DNA of 64,000 nt. Origin: Bretschneidera sinensis (Eukaryota; Streptophyta; Magnoliopsida; Brassicales; Akaniaceae). Both the position numbers and the translations under genes were made by a program. The DNA lies in NCBI GenBank assembly GCA_023935145.1, contig CM043702.1, positions 102,895,088-102,959,087 of the forward strand. The letters run 5' to 3'. Positions 23,464 through 33,881 of the stretch are shown in pieces. The notes below the pieces were generated by a model. That model was not told where the DNA came from. It searched no databases and worked only from the letters and a program-made list of their open reading frames with translations. Every line of letters starts with the position of its first letter. Position 1 is the first letter of the stretch.

Positions 23464-23584
23464 GAAAGACCAGAAACACAGTTGGTCAGGTTAAGAAGAC
23501 TAGGAAGGCAACTAGACTGGCTGAGAAGGCCAGGAAGGCAACTAGTCTAGCTGAGAAGACTATGAAGGTAGCTTGTCTGACTGA
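23464..23584. repeat. 30-bp tandem repeat in LTR B, 4 units
   Basis: Four units of (G)GAAGACNAGGAAGGCAAC...CTGA type stand before CATGTCGACATGTGGG. The first unit is 31 bp. They yield a short repetitive ORF (23427-23639) that I do not regard as a gene. Confidence 0.85.
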
Positions 23585-23700
23585 AACATGTCGACATGTG
23601 GGAAAACGGTCCCAGATGATATGTTGGGAATTTGCCTAAGAATTAAAGGATTAAAGATTGAAGCTTCAGCAGTCTTGAGCCACGGCATAGGCATGGTGCG

Positions 23701-24766
23701 CGAAGGGGTTCACGCAAAGTGAAGACATAGATTTCACAAAAATTTTCTCACTGGTTGTGAAATACAAGGTGGAGGAAATGGTGATTATCCTCATCTATGT
23801 TGATGATATGCTGTTGGTTGGTAACAATAGGGAGAGGATAGAAAAGTTGAAGTCACAACTCAGTTCGGAGTTTGAGATGAAGGATCTTGGTCATGCCCAA
23901 AAAATCCTTGGGATGAGTATAATCCGAGAAAGGGAGAGAAACAGGTTGAAGGCTTCTTAGTCTTCCTACATAGAAAAGATGATATCTAAGTTTTCTATGG
24001 AAGATGGTAAACCAGTAAAGATTCCCTTTGCTGGTCATTTCAAGTTCTTCAGTGATCAATGTCCGAGATCGGATGCAGAGAAGAAGGAAATAGAAAAGGT
24101 CCCTTACTCTAGTGCAGTTAGATCAATCATGTTCATGATGGTAAGCACTAGACCCGACATTGCTCTTGCAATTAGTGTTCTTAGCAGATTTATGAGTAAT
24201 CCTGGAAAAGAGCATTGGGTTGGGATGAAGTGGTTGCTGAGGTATTTGAAGGGAAGCCCTTATATGGGGCTTATTTACGAGAAGAGGGGTAAGTCCATCT
24301 GGTTAGAAGGTTATGTTGATTTGAACTTTGGAGCAGACCGGGACAAGAGAAGATCGATTACCTCATACTTCTTCAACTTAAACGGATGTTGTATAAGTTG
24401 GAAGGCTCAGTTGTAGCCGGTGGTAGCACTCTCAACAACCGAGGTAGAGTACATAGCAGCAACGGAAGCCGTTAAGGAGGCTATGTGGTGTAAAGGGTTG
24501 TTGGAAGAGTTGAAAGTCCTAAAAGAGTAGGTGGTGGTGTATTCGGATAGCCAAAGTGCGTTGCACTTATGTAAGAATCCGGTGTTCCATGAGAGGACAA
24601 AGTATATGGATGTTCGATATCATTTCATTCGGGAAAATGTTACGGAATGATGCATTCACGTGGACAAAGTGGCCACGGAAGAAAATCCTGCAAATTTAGG
24701 TACTAAAGTTCTACCTCTAAGCAAGTTCAATCATTGCCTTGGACTTCTTAGTATTGAAGTTGGATG
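23701..24766 (+). pseudogene. copia-3 RT and RNase H remnant
   Basis: It begins at a GVHAK-like position, then DFTKIFSLVVKYK joins directly to VEEMVIILIYVDDMLLVG, lacking the same RT segment as copia-2. The catalytic YVDD (about 23796-23807) is intact. Ordinary copia RT C-terminus and RNase H follow ([43 protein letters not shown]) to 24766. Stops at 23958, 24414, 24528 and 24648. The missing palm segment and N-terminus rule out activity. Confidence 0.85.
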
Positions 24767-24848
24767 ATATGGTGACTTATGTTGAGTTTGGATCCTGAGT
24801 TCTCTGCACAATGGGTTTGGGTTTAATTGCTTAGATAAAGGTAAAGAT

Positions 24849-25660
24849 TGTTGGGAATTTGTCTAAGAATTAAAGGAGTAAAGATTGAAGCTTCAGCAGT
24901 CTTTGAGCCGCGGCACAGGCCTTGGGCGCCGCAGCCTCCAGCAGGTGGAGGGGTTCTCCCTTGTTGTACGCTGCGGCCTGCCCTGTTCTGAGCCGCGGCG
25001 CTAGGCACACCTGACAGTTTTTTTTAGCACTTTGAGATGGTTCGTGGGACTTGGTTAAAACGCACAGGTTCACTTAGACTTTTAGAGAGCCATGGGTCTT
25101 TGGTTCTTGAGATCAAAGGGTTGCGATTGACTTCAAGATTGGTTGAGATAGTTATTGCTCTATATAAAGGGTCATCTAGGAGTAATAACAATAAGCATGA
25201 CACCAGAGCGCAAAGACACAAGTGTCAAGAGAGAAGAAACACAAGTAGATGTCTCATTCCAAGAGTGGCTGGTGTTGAGAGAGAAAGACTCTCAAATCTT
25301 CAGAGGTGTTTCTAGTGAGAGAGAGTATTCAAGAAGTGGGATTCAAGGGCTTTGTAATTGGAATTTTCTTTGGGAAAATTCCAGGGAAACACTCAGTTCT
25401 TATCTCTTTCTTTTCTCATCTTTTATTCTTCAAGAACAAGAGGGTCCTTGAAGAGGTGTTGCTGTAATTGTAAGAACTTCATTGATTTAGTGCAGAGAGC
25501 TCGGAGGAGCTCACGGGGACGTAAGCAAATTGCCGAACCTCGATAACAATTGCTTATGTTTTCTCTTTATGGTTTGATTCTTGTTCTAGTACAAATCATT
25601 CTGGATCTGGGTGTTTGGAATGATCATAACTTGTGATTCTTGTGAGGTGATTTTCCAACA
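24849..25660 (+). repeat. 3' LTR of copia-3
   Basis: 812 bp, TGTTGGGAATTTG...TTCCAACA, preceded by the purine tract AAAGGTAAAGAT. It contains a GC-rich block at 24905-25010 (GAGCCGCGGCAC, GGGCGCCGCAGC) and a TATA box CTATATAAAGGGTCA near 25160. The fragment at 46489-46711 is a piece of the same LTR type. Confidence 0.9.
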
Positions 25661-26452
25661 TGATAATATGAAATGAATTTGTGAGAAAGAAAGAAAATTT
25701 AAATTCATGCATTATATTTATTTCAAATATTTATTATTAATGTCTAAGATACTAAAAAATCAGTTTTGAGTATTAAATTATTGATATATAGATGAGTCTC
25801 ATAATGAGACAATTTTGATGATAGATAAATAGAAAGGATGACATAATAAAGAATTATATTATTGATTATTTATATGATGTGAACTTTATGATGATATTGA
25901 ATTGGAAATATTAAATTGGTAAAATATACGAGATATATGTATTAAAAGACGATAGCCTAATAATTAATTTATTAAGAGAAATTGATAAATGATTAAATTA
26001 GAATGTGAGAAGAGATAGATGGTTAATTATGCTAATTTAACAATGACTGAATATAACTAGAAGTATACAAATCAAGTACTTCTAGTAAATTTAATTCACC
26101 GAGCTTGTGAAGCTCATTCTTCATTGTTAAATAATTTTAGGTAGCAGGTAGGACAAATAGATTTGTAAAATGAGATTCAGACTGAGTTATTATCTGTAAG
26201 TCTCATGATCCATAACTTCAGACTAATGGAAGAAAAATAGTTGTAAATATTCATGCATAAAATGTTGTATATATTATTTCAATTAGGATATTAATAATGT
26301 AACTCCCCTGTTGAGGATTGAGGATTGATGTGTATATATATTTTCAGTCGATGTATGTTTTTATATTGTTGTATGTATATTTCACGCTGGGATTTCAAAA
26401 TATGACAACACTGTCTCAGGGGTGGCCAATCCGAGATGGATTGTTACAATTT

Positions 26453-26464
26453 TAGTATCAGAAC
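26453..26464 (+). other. Primer binding site of gypsy E
   Basis: TAGTATCAGAAC, two mismatches from TGGTATCAGAGC, four bases after the LTR; this spacing and primer are usual for chromoviruses. Confidence 0.8.
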
Positions 26465-26535
26465 ATTAGGTTTTATGATTTTATAGACTGCATAAAAATT
26501 TAAAGAAGTGGAACATTTAAATAAACTACATTTTA

Positions 26536-27478
26536 ATGCAGAGTATGAGGATGACACGTGGACATGCTAGAGCTAGAGTACTGAACCAAATAGGATGTGG
26601 TAGACTCCCAATATGTAGAAGAGCTAAAGTGGAGGAGGAGGTCGAGTCTATGGTTCATACGAGGGAACAGGTTGCTAGAACGGTTGGCACTAGTAGAGAT
26701 GGGAGAGAATCTGATATTAGGAAGGATGAGTTGAGAGAAGTTCTTGATCGTCCTATAGAGAGAATAAATGCAGCAGAAGAAAAGGCTGATAATTTACAGA
26801 GGAGATTAGAGGAAAGCAGTATAACAGAACCTGATGTGGTGAGACAATAGGCTTATGAGGGAGAGGATGTGTTTGCACATGAGATGCAAGAGGATTGTTT
26901 TATGAGATTTATTAAATTTAAACCCCATTCTTTTAGAGGATCTGTAAATCCTATTGAAGCTAAGCAATGGATTAAACATGCTGAGAAAGATTTTGAAGTC
27001 TTACTAGTGACAGATAGATAGAACGTTTCTTTTGCTTTATTTAAGCTAGAAAGTGAGGTTTCTCAATGGTGGGAGGATATTCTGCCTAGATTGAGTACAC
27101 AAGTAGATCAACCCTTAACTTGGTGTAAGTTTAAGGATGTGTTCTTTGTGAAGTATTTTCCAGATACGTTTCGAGCACAACAAGAGAGAGATTTTATTCA
27201 TTTAAGGCAGAATACTTTATTTATGGCTCTGTATGATAATAGATTTATAGCCTTCTCGAGGTTTGTACTTGAGTTAGTAATTTGAAGGAGAAGAAATGTA
27301 AGAGATTTTTAGAAGAGTTAAACTATGAAATTCGAACTAAACTCTCTTATATGGGTATTGGGAATTATGCTATAATGTTGGATAAAGCATTACAGATTAA
27401 GAAAGATGTGATGAAGTTTAGAGGTAGGAAGGATTGGCTAAAGAGGTCTAGATTTGACAAATCCAGAGGTGGCGGTGG
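26536..27478 (+). pseudogene. gypsy E gag, part 1
   Basis: An N-terminal charged, probably coiled-coil part (VEEEVESMVHTREQVART; RINAAEEKADNLQRRLEE) is followed by the Retrotrans_gag domain (FKPHSFRGSVNPIEAKQWI; WWEDILPRLS; FKDVFFVKYFPDTFR). In-frame stops at 26848 and about 27019, and a shift near 27283. It stops at the solo LTR insertion at 27479 and resumes at about 29625. Confidence 0.82.
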
Positions 27479-29619
27479 TGTAACGCCCCATCCCGGGTTG
27501 GCCACCCCCGAGACGGTTTTGTCACATTTTGAAAATCCTAGCACGACACATATATATAACAAGAAAAATAACACCAACATAAATTTTTACATCAATCATC
27601 AACCCTCAAGAGGGGAGATACATCATTCTGATATTGACTTAAACATTATATACAACGTGAAATGCATGAATATTTAAAAATAAATATTTATTTTATTTTC
27701 TCATTAGTCTGAGGATGTGGACACGTACGTGGCTTACAGAAAACGATTTCGTCTAAATCTCAACTCACCAAACTATCTGTCCTGCCTGCTACCTGAAATC
27801 ATTGTACAATGAGGGATGAGCTTCACAAGCTCAGTGAATTAAATTTACTAGAAGTATTCAATTTGTATAATTAATATTTTAATATTTGATCATTTATATC
27901 TCATATAACTTGATAATAGCATTCTACTATCACTACACATATTATAAGTCTCATTCTTTATCAATCTCTTCTTCTTATATATTTGTTCACCTTAAGACAA
28001 TCAATTATCTCATAATTACCTCGTTATAAGGTTCACAACATATAGTCTACCATTTAGATAGTTTTTATTATATCATACTTCTATGTTTCTTTCTCACTAT
28101 AACTGTCTCTCTGTGAGACTCATTCATCTATAAATAAATTTACAATAACAAACAACACTTCAGTATTTCAGTAATACAATCAATATTTAAAACAAATGCA
28201 ATGCATGAATTATTATTAGGGAATGTCTTTCCATATGTCGACATGTTTTTTATCTTAGACCGGCCCCTTCGCAGTTCTTTTATTTTCAGCATATACCGGC
28301 TGTCACGGTTTTCATTTATTTCCAGCATATACTGGTAGTCATGGTTTTCATTTATTTCCAGCATATACCGACTGTCACAGTTTTTCATTTAGACCGGCCC
28401 CCTTCCAGTTCTTTTATTTCATGCATATGCATATGAACAATGATATGAAATACGCATATGAACAATAATATAAAAACAAGCATGAATTCAAATATTTAAA
28501 TTAGCTATCCTGATTATTCTCAAATTATTATTTGAAAAATTCCACTAAAATCCTCTCCTCATAAATCATATCAAATCATCAATCATAACTAGTCAAGATC
28601 CACTAAATTTCCTCTCCTCATAAATCATATCAAATCATCAACCATAGCTCATCAAGAATTTCCCTTATCGCCTTTATTATTAAATCAACTCATTATTCCC
28701 ATAATATTATTTCTCATAAAATAATTCTTTACACATCCACTATTCCTATCATACCTATCAACCAACTTTTATCTATCACCAAATCATAAGTTAATGATTT
28801 ATTCTAATATTATAACTATATATTTCATATTTATCTTGATTACTTTAAATAAATCTAACTCACCACTTAGCACTTAGAGCTACCCGTGGATCACCTCCTT
28901 ACCTTTCCTGCTCCCCTCAACAATTTCCCTTGGTTGTTGATCAACAACACCTGACATAATATTTATATTAAATTTCAAATTTATTCTTCAATTCTTCCAT
29001 TATTCATACTTTTTGAAAATTTTCACTTTGAATTCGGGGAAATTTCATGTAAACTAAATTTCAAAAATAAACTTCAAATTATTACCTTCTATTTTTCTTA
29101 CAGCTTTTCGTGACTCTCTATAAAATTCTCCCGCAAACCCCTTTAAAATTTTGATCTTTCAACATTTCTTTCGGTCCCCAAGTATTTAAAGAAATAAAGT
29201 AGTTTGAATTGAGGAAAAGAGAAAACCAAACAGAATTTGGTAAGTAATGAATAAATAAAGGAAAACTAATTACATGTGTATATATATATATACACAAAAC
29301 CGTCTGTTGAAAATGACCAACAATTTACATGCAAATTGCATGCTTTTTTGTGACAACACTCGGACTCTAGGTGTTGTCCACATTTTCCCTTTTTTTTTTC
29401 TCCTTTCTTTTTCTTTTCTTACCTAGACCGTTCAATCTTCTTGTTTTTAATTTTTTTTGTTTTCCTTTTTCTTTGTAACTACGCCTCCGCACGTCCATTT
29501 TTTTTCAAAAGAATTATTTTATTCAATACTAAATCTTTCATGTATATATATTATTTTATTTTCATATAATATCTATCAAATTACTTCTTTACCATCACTT
29601 TATGAACACTGGTATTACA
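27479..29619 (-). repeat. Solo LTR of the gypsy A/E family, antisense inside gypsy E gag
   Basis: Plus-strand ends are TGTAACGCC and GTATTACA; read on the minus strand it starts TGTAATACCAGTG and ends GGGGCGTTACA. It aligns with LTRs A, B and C. Flanks GGTGG (27474-27478) and GGTAG (29620-29624) are a 4-of-5 target duplication. No internal sequence remains, so this is an insertion reduced to one LTR by recombination. Confidence 0.9.
28275..28383. repeat. 36-bp tandem repeat in the solo LTR, 3 units
   Basis: Three units of TTCATTTATTTCCAGCATAT followed by AC(C/T)GG-type sequence. It occupies roughly the site of the 30-bp repeats in LTRs A and B but has a different unit. Confidence 0.8.
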
Positions 29620-29624
29620 GGTAG

Positions 29625-30096
29625 TATGAGTGTGCAGGGCGGGAGACCACCCCAAAGGGAGCGTTCCTTGTCACAAGGAACTGTAATGCAGAGTCAGAGG
29701 CAAGTAAGATCTGTATCTTCTGTAGCTTAGAGTAATATTGGTGGGACCCCTAGATTTGGGAGACAAGCTATAGGAACTGAAAGTTTTAAGTATGCTACCA
29801 AGGAGAAGTGGTAATCTGATATATGATCAAGAGACAAGAGTTTGCCATAGATATAATCAAACGAGGAATCTATCTTGGAATTATCCAACTCTGATGTGCT
29901 TTGTATGTGGTGAGGGATGACATATTAGTGTAGATTATCCTGTGCGGAAATCTGTTGAGATAAGTATTGAAGGTTTAGGAGAAAACATGGGGAGAGAGAT
30001 GGTGGATCAGGGAGTATGTAGGGCAGAGGCAGAGGAATAGTAGCTGAGAGATGACGTTGTGGCCAGTTAAAACCTAGAGACAACAGAGTCTATACA
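29625..30096 (+). pseudogene. gypsy E gag, part 2 with zinc knuckle
   Basis: Gag resumes after the solo LTR with a Gln/Arg/Ser-rich linker, then a CCHC knuckle remnant (CFVCGEG, stop, HISVDCP) at about 29900-29945, and runs toward protease. Several stops. Confidence 0.75.
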
Positions 30097-30480
30097 TTGA
30101 CCCAACAGGATGCACAGGCCACTATTGATATTGTTATAGGTATTGTATCTATTCTTAATAGACCTGTTAGATTATTGATTAATCTTGGTACAACCCATTC
30201 TTTTGCATCTAGTGTTTATATGAAATTTACTGATGCTTGTGTTAGTCCTTTGATGCATGCTGTTATTGTTGAGATTCCTATTGGGGATAGGGATACTATT
30301 AGGCAAATTTATCGAGGTTGTATGATTAATATGGTTGATAGAGAATTTGAAGTTGATTTGTTTCCTTTAGATATGACAGATTTTGATTTAATTTTAGGGA
30401 TGAATTGGTTATCCGCACATCATGCTTGAGTAGATTGTTTTCGGAAGAATGTGGTGTTTAGGATACCAGAACAAGAGGAG
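30097..30480 (+). pseudogene. gypsy E protease
   Basis: An RVP_2-type aspartic protease that would cleave the polyprotein. The active site reads NLGTTHSFAS where DSGATHSF is expected, so the catalytic Asp is Asn. The C-terminal FDLILGMNWLSAHHA motif at about 30385-30427 confirms the family; a stop follows at 30427. Confidence 0.83.
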
Positions 30481-31930
30481 TTTAATTTTTAAAGAGAATG
30501 TAAGATACTTGCTAACTGTCTTATTTCTGCCCTAACTACTTGTAGATGGTTGAAGAAAGGTTGTGAGGGGCATTTGGCGTATGTGGTGGATTCTAGAAAG
30601 GATATTAGGAAGTTAAAAGAAATCTTAGTAGTGAAAGATTTTTCTGATGTGTTCCCTGAAGAGTTGTATAGTTTGCCTCCCAATAGGAAGATTGAGTTTT
30701 CTATTTAGGTGATTCCGGGATTAGTACCCATATCTATAGCACCTTACAGAATGGTATTAGCTGAGTCTAGAGAATTGAAAGTTCAGCTTCAGAACTTGCT
30801 AGATAAACATTTTCTTTGGCCTAATATGTCACATTAGGGAGCTCCTGTGTTGTTTGTGAAGAAGAATGATGGAACGATGAGGTTTTCTATTGATTATAGA
30901 CAGTTGAATAAGATCACCATAAAGTATAAATATCCTTTGCCCAAGGTAGATGATTTATTCTAGCAGTTACAGGGGGCTAGGGTGTTTTCTAAGATAAACC
31001 TGAGATCAGGTTATCAAAGTTGAGGATAAAGGAGGGGGATGTGCCTAAGACTACTTTTATGACACGTTATGGCCATCATGAGTTCCTTGTGACACCATTT
31101 GGATTCACTAGTGCTCCTGTAGCATTTATGGATCTAATAAATTAGGTGTTTAAACTATTCTTGGATAGATTTGTAATTGTATTTATTGATAATATTCTGG
31201 TATATTCTAGGAATGAAGAGGAGCATGTGCAACATTTAGAGAGAGAAATTTTATGCAAACTTCTCTAAGTGTGATATTTGGTTAAATGAAATATCTTTCT
31301 TGGGGCATGTTTTGTTAGGAAATGGTATAGCAGTTGACCCACAGAAAGTAGAGGTAGTGTTTAATTGGGAAAAACCAACTAGTGTGACTGAAAGTAAAAT
31401 CTTTTTGGGATCCAAAATTTTTCTATTATTGCTGGACCATTGACTAGATTGACTAGGAAGGAAGTGAAGTTTATATGGTCAAAAGAATGAGAGAAAAGTT
31501 TCTAGTTGTTGAAAGAAAAATTGACTACTGCTCCGGTATTAGTGTTTCCTTATAGTGATGAAGGATTTGTGGCATATAATGATGTGTCGCATCAGGGGTA
31601 GGGATGTATATTGATGCAACATGGGAGAGTTATAGCCTATGCTTCTAGGAAATTAAAGAACCATGAGAGAAATCACTTGACCCATGATTTAGAATTGGCT
31701 GTCATTGTTTTTGCTTTGAAGATTTTGAGACATCATCTGTATGGAGCCACTTATGAAATTTTTACTGATCATAAAAGTTTGACGCATTTACCTACCCTTA
31801 GATAGTTGAATTTGAGGAAGATGAGGTGGATGGAATTGATCAGTGACTATGATTGTACAATTCATTATCATCTAGGGAAGACTAATGTAGTAGCTGATTC
31901 ATTGAGTAGAAAGTCTACAAGGAGATTAGG
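30481..31930 (+). pseudogene. gypsy E reverse transcriptase and RNase H
   Basis: The RT N-terminal part ([43 protein letters not shown]) is followed by a frameshift near 31010. The catalytic box at 31182-31193 reads FIDN instead of FIDD. RNase H follows from about 31500 ([43 protein letters not shown]). Stops at 30706, 30838, 30961, 31144, 31803 and others. Non-functional. Confidence 0.83.
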
Positions 31931-32598
31931 TGCTATTGGGAGTCATGATATTAGCTTGATGATAGACTTGCAAAAAATGAGAATACGGTTGAGTGTTAGT
32001 GATAGAGAAGTATTGATGGAAAATATGGTGGTACAATCTTCTATTATTGATCGCTTGTTACAGATGCAAAGTAGGGATGAAGGGATAGAGAAGATCAAAC
32101 AAAAAGTATTGAGTGGGAAGTCAACTGAGTTTAGAATTAGAGAAGATGGTATGGTTGTATTAGGACATAGAGTTTGTGTTCCCAATGATGTTGAGCTGAG
32201 AAAGGAGATACAAAGAGAGGTTTATGATTCTGTGTATTCTATGTACCTAGGTAACAATAAGATGTACAGGGGGTTGAGATATAATTATTGGTGATCAGGG
32301 ATGAAGAAGGATGTAGTTGAGTATAATTCTAGATGTTTAATTTGTCCATAGGTGAACTCTAAGAATAGACATCTGGTAGGTTTATTACTGCCTCTTCTAG
32401 TACCTGAATGGCCATGGGAGAATGTGAGTATGAATTTTGTTTATGGTTTTCCCCGTACCCAGAGAGGTCATGATGTTGTATGGGTTATAATGGATAGACT
32501 TTCTAAGTTTTCGCATTTCCTTCCTATTAAAATTACCTAGACTCCTGAAAAGTTCGCTGAATTGTATGAGGCAAAAATTGTGAGATTACATGGAGTAC
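31931..32598 (+). pseudogene. gypsy E integrase, N-terminal part
   Basis: The linker and H2C2 zinc-binding region (YDSVYSMYLGNNKMYRGLRYNYW at 32224-32292, then stop) are followed by the core start (PEWPWENVSMNFVYGFPRT; VIMDRLSKFSHFLPIK). It is cut at 32598 by the gag-only element and continues at 38766. Confidence 0.82.
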
Positions 32599-33881
32599 TG
32601 ATTACGCCCAAAACATAACGCGGTTATTGTAGTACAGTTTTGGGGTGTTGATTCCACAGGGAAACAAGTTAAGTACAACAGAAGGTATAAACCTCAACAC
32701 AAACGATAAAAGATTAAAAGGATAAAATCTAAGTTGTTTTGAGGAAAGGGTAATTTTGTAAATAAGTTTAAAATAAAAATGACAACAAGGTTCTGAGAAT
32801 CCTCCCTAGGTTCGTTGCTCTAATCCTAACTTGATTCAGTTGTTTTTATCTCGATTGTAGGTTTCACATCCCAAACAGGCAATCGAAAAATATTCAATTA
32901 AAGCGCATTTATAAATCCTAATGTAATCGCTATGAATTATTCTTTACTTTCTAACACACATGACCTAACTTATAAATTATCAAGAGACGACGATATATCT
33001 AAAATGACGATACCGCAGCAATGGACAAATCTATAAAAGAGATCTACCGAACTCAATCACACCCAAACAGGTACACATAAGAAAAGCCTGACTGAACTTA
33101 TATGGAAAAGAAGCATGCAACCACCGGAGTTATAATAAATCTACTAATTAAATTAAGAATAAAACATAACAATATTTAATGAAAATAATTCCAACTACAA
33201 CCGAATCAAATAAAGGAAAATAAGAACAACTACACCTAGGGATTCATCCCTTCGCCTTGCTTGGAGACTAGCCGGCCATTGGGCTCATGCGTCCTCAAGT
33301 TGCCTCCGGCCTCCCGACGATAATCTCTCCCGACCTTTAAACTTTAAACTTCGGGTTCCTCCTAAAGGCCCTTTAGATTGCTCCTAAAGGCCCTCTGGAT
33401 TCATCCCCGATTGATTGATGATATCAGCTGAGCAGAGTGGGTCTTTATATAGGCAAACTCCCGGAATGCTATGTGTTATCTAGTCAATGTGGGATACTGT
33501 CCGGGTGCGCTCGATCGCAGCTCGAGTGCGATCGATCGCACATGCGCTCGATTGCGGCTTGTGCGCTTGATCACATATGTGCTGCAGAGTACCTTGCTCG
33601 ATGTGGGATGTGCGCTCGATCGCATTGCTTGTGCGCTTGATCGCAATTCAGGCAGCAGTCCATCTTGTCCTTCCAGAAGCATGGGATCTTTGTCTTTTAA
33701 GCAACGATCGCTTCTTTTTCTCTTTTAAACTTAAAGTACTTGTAAATTACACTGAAATAAGTCAGTGGTCCAATAATATTACTTTAGAGTTATTAACATA
33801 TAAAAGCACAATAAAGACCAAGATCAATCCTAAAATGCTAACAATCAACTACTGCTGAGAGGCATTTTATGACTCTCATCA
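32599..33881 (-). repeat. 3' LTR of the gag-only Athila-like element
   Basis: 1283 bp, plus-strand ends TGATTACGCCC and CTCTCATCA. It carries an extra 22-bp tandem duplication (about 33358-33401, CTCCTAAAGGCCCT repeated) absent from the other LTR. It contains an array of CGATCG-centred motifs, including a perfect 16-bp palindrome at 33526-33541. ORFs in this GC-richer part (33437-33728) are not genes. Confidence 0.92.

Larger units (their letters stand above)
23622..25660 (+). mobile_element. Deleted Ty1/copia element copia-3
   Basis: Perfect target duplication TGATA at 23617-23621 and 25661-25665. It starts TGTTGGGAATTTG and ends TTTTCCAACA. Only about 80 bases of 5' LTR remain (23622 to about 23701); these are fused to RT codons just before the catalytic domain. 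The 3' LTR is complete (24849-25660). Gag, protease, integrase and the primer site are gone. Its coding part is closely related to copia-1 and copia-2, but its LTR is distinct and shorter. Confidence 0.92.
22194..26448 (+). repeat. 5' LTR of gypsy E (LTR B), interrupted by copia-3
   Basis: It starts TGTAGTACTCG and ends ATTGTTACA. Without copia-3 and one TSD copy it is about 2.2 kb, like the solo LTR (2141 bp). It is AT-rich and non-coding. It shares TTCATAAAATAAGGGTAAAG near the start with LTRs A and C. Confidence 0.88.

Noticed and set aside
33437..33858. Overlapping cysteine and arginine-rich ORFs, repeated at 38316-38737
   Set aside because: They lie inside the two LTRs of the gag-only element, in the CGATCG array, and are open on both strands because of composition.
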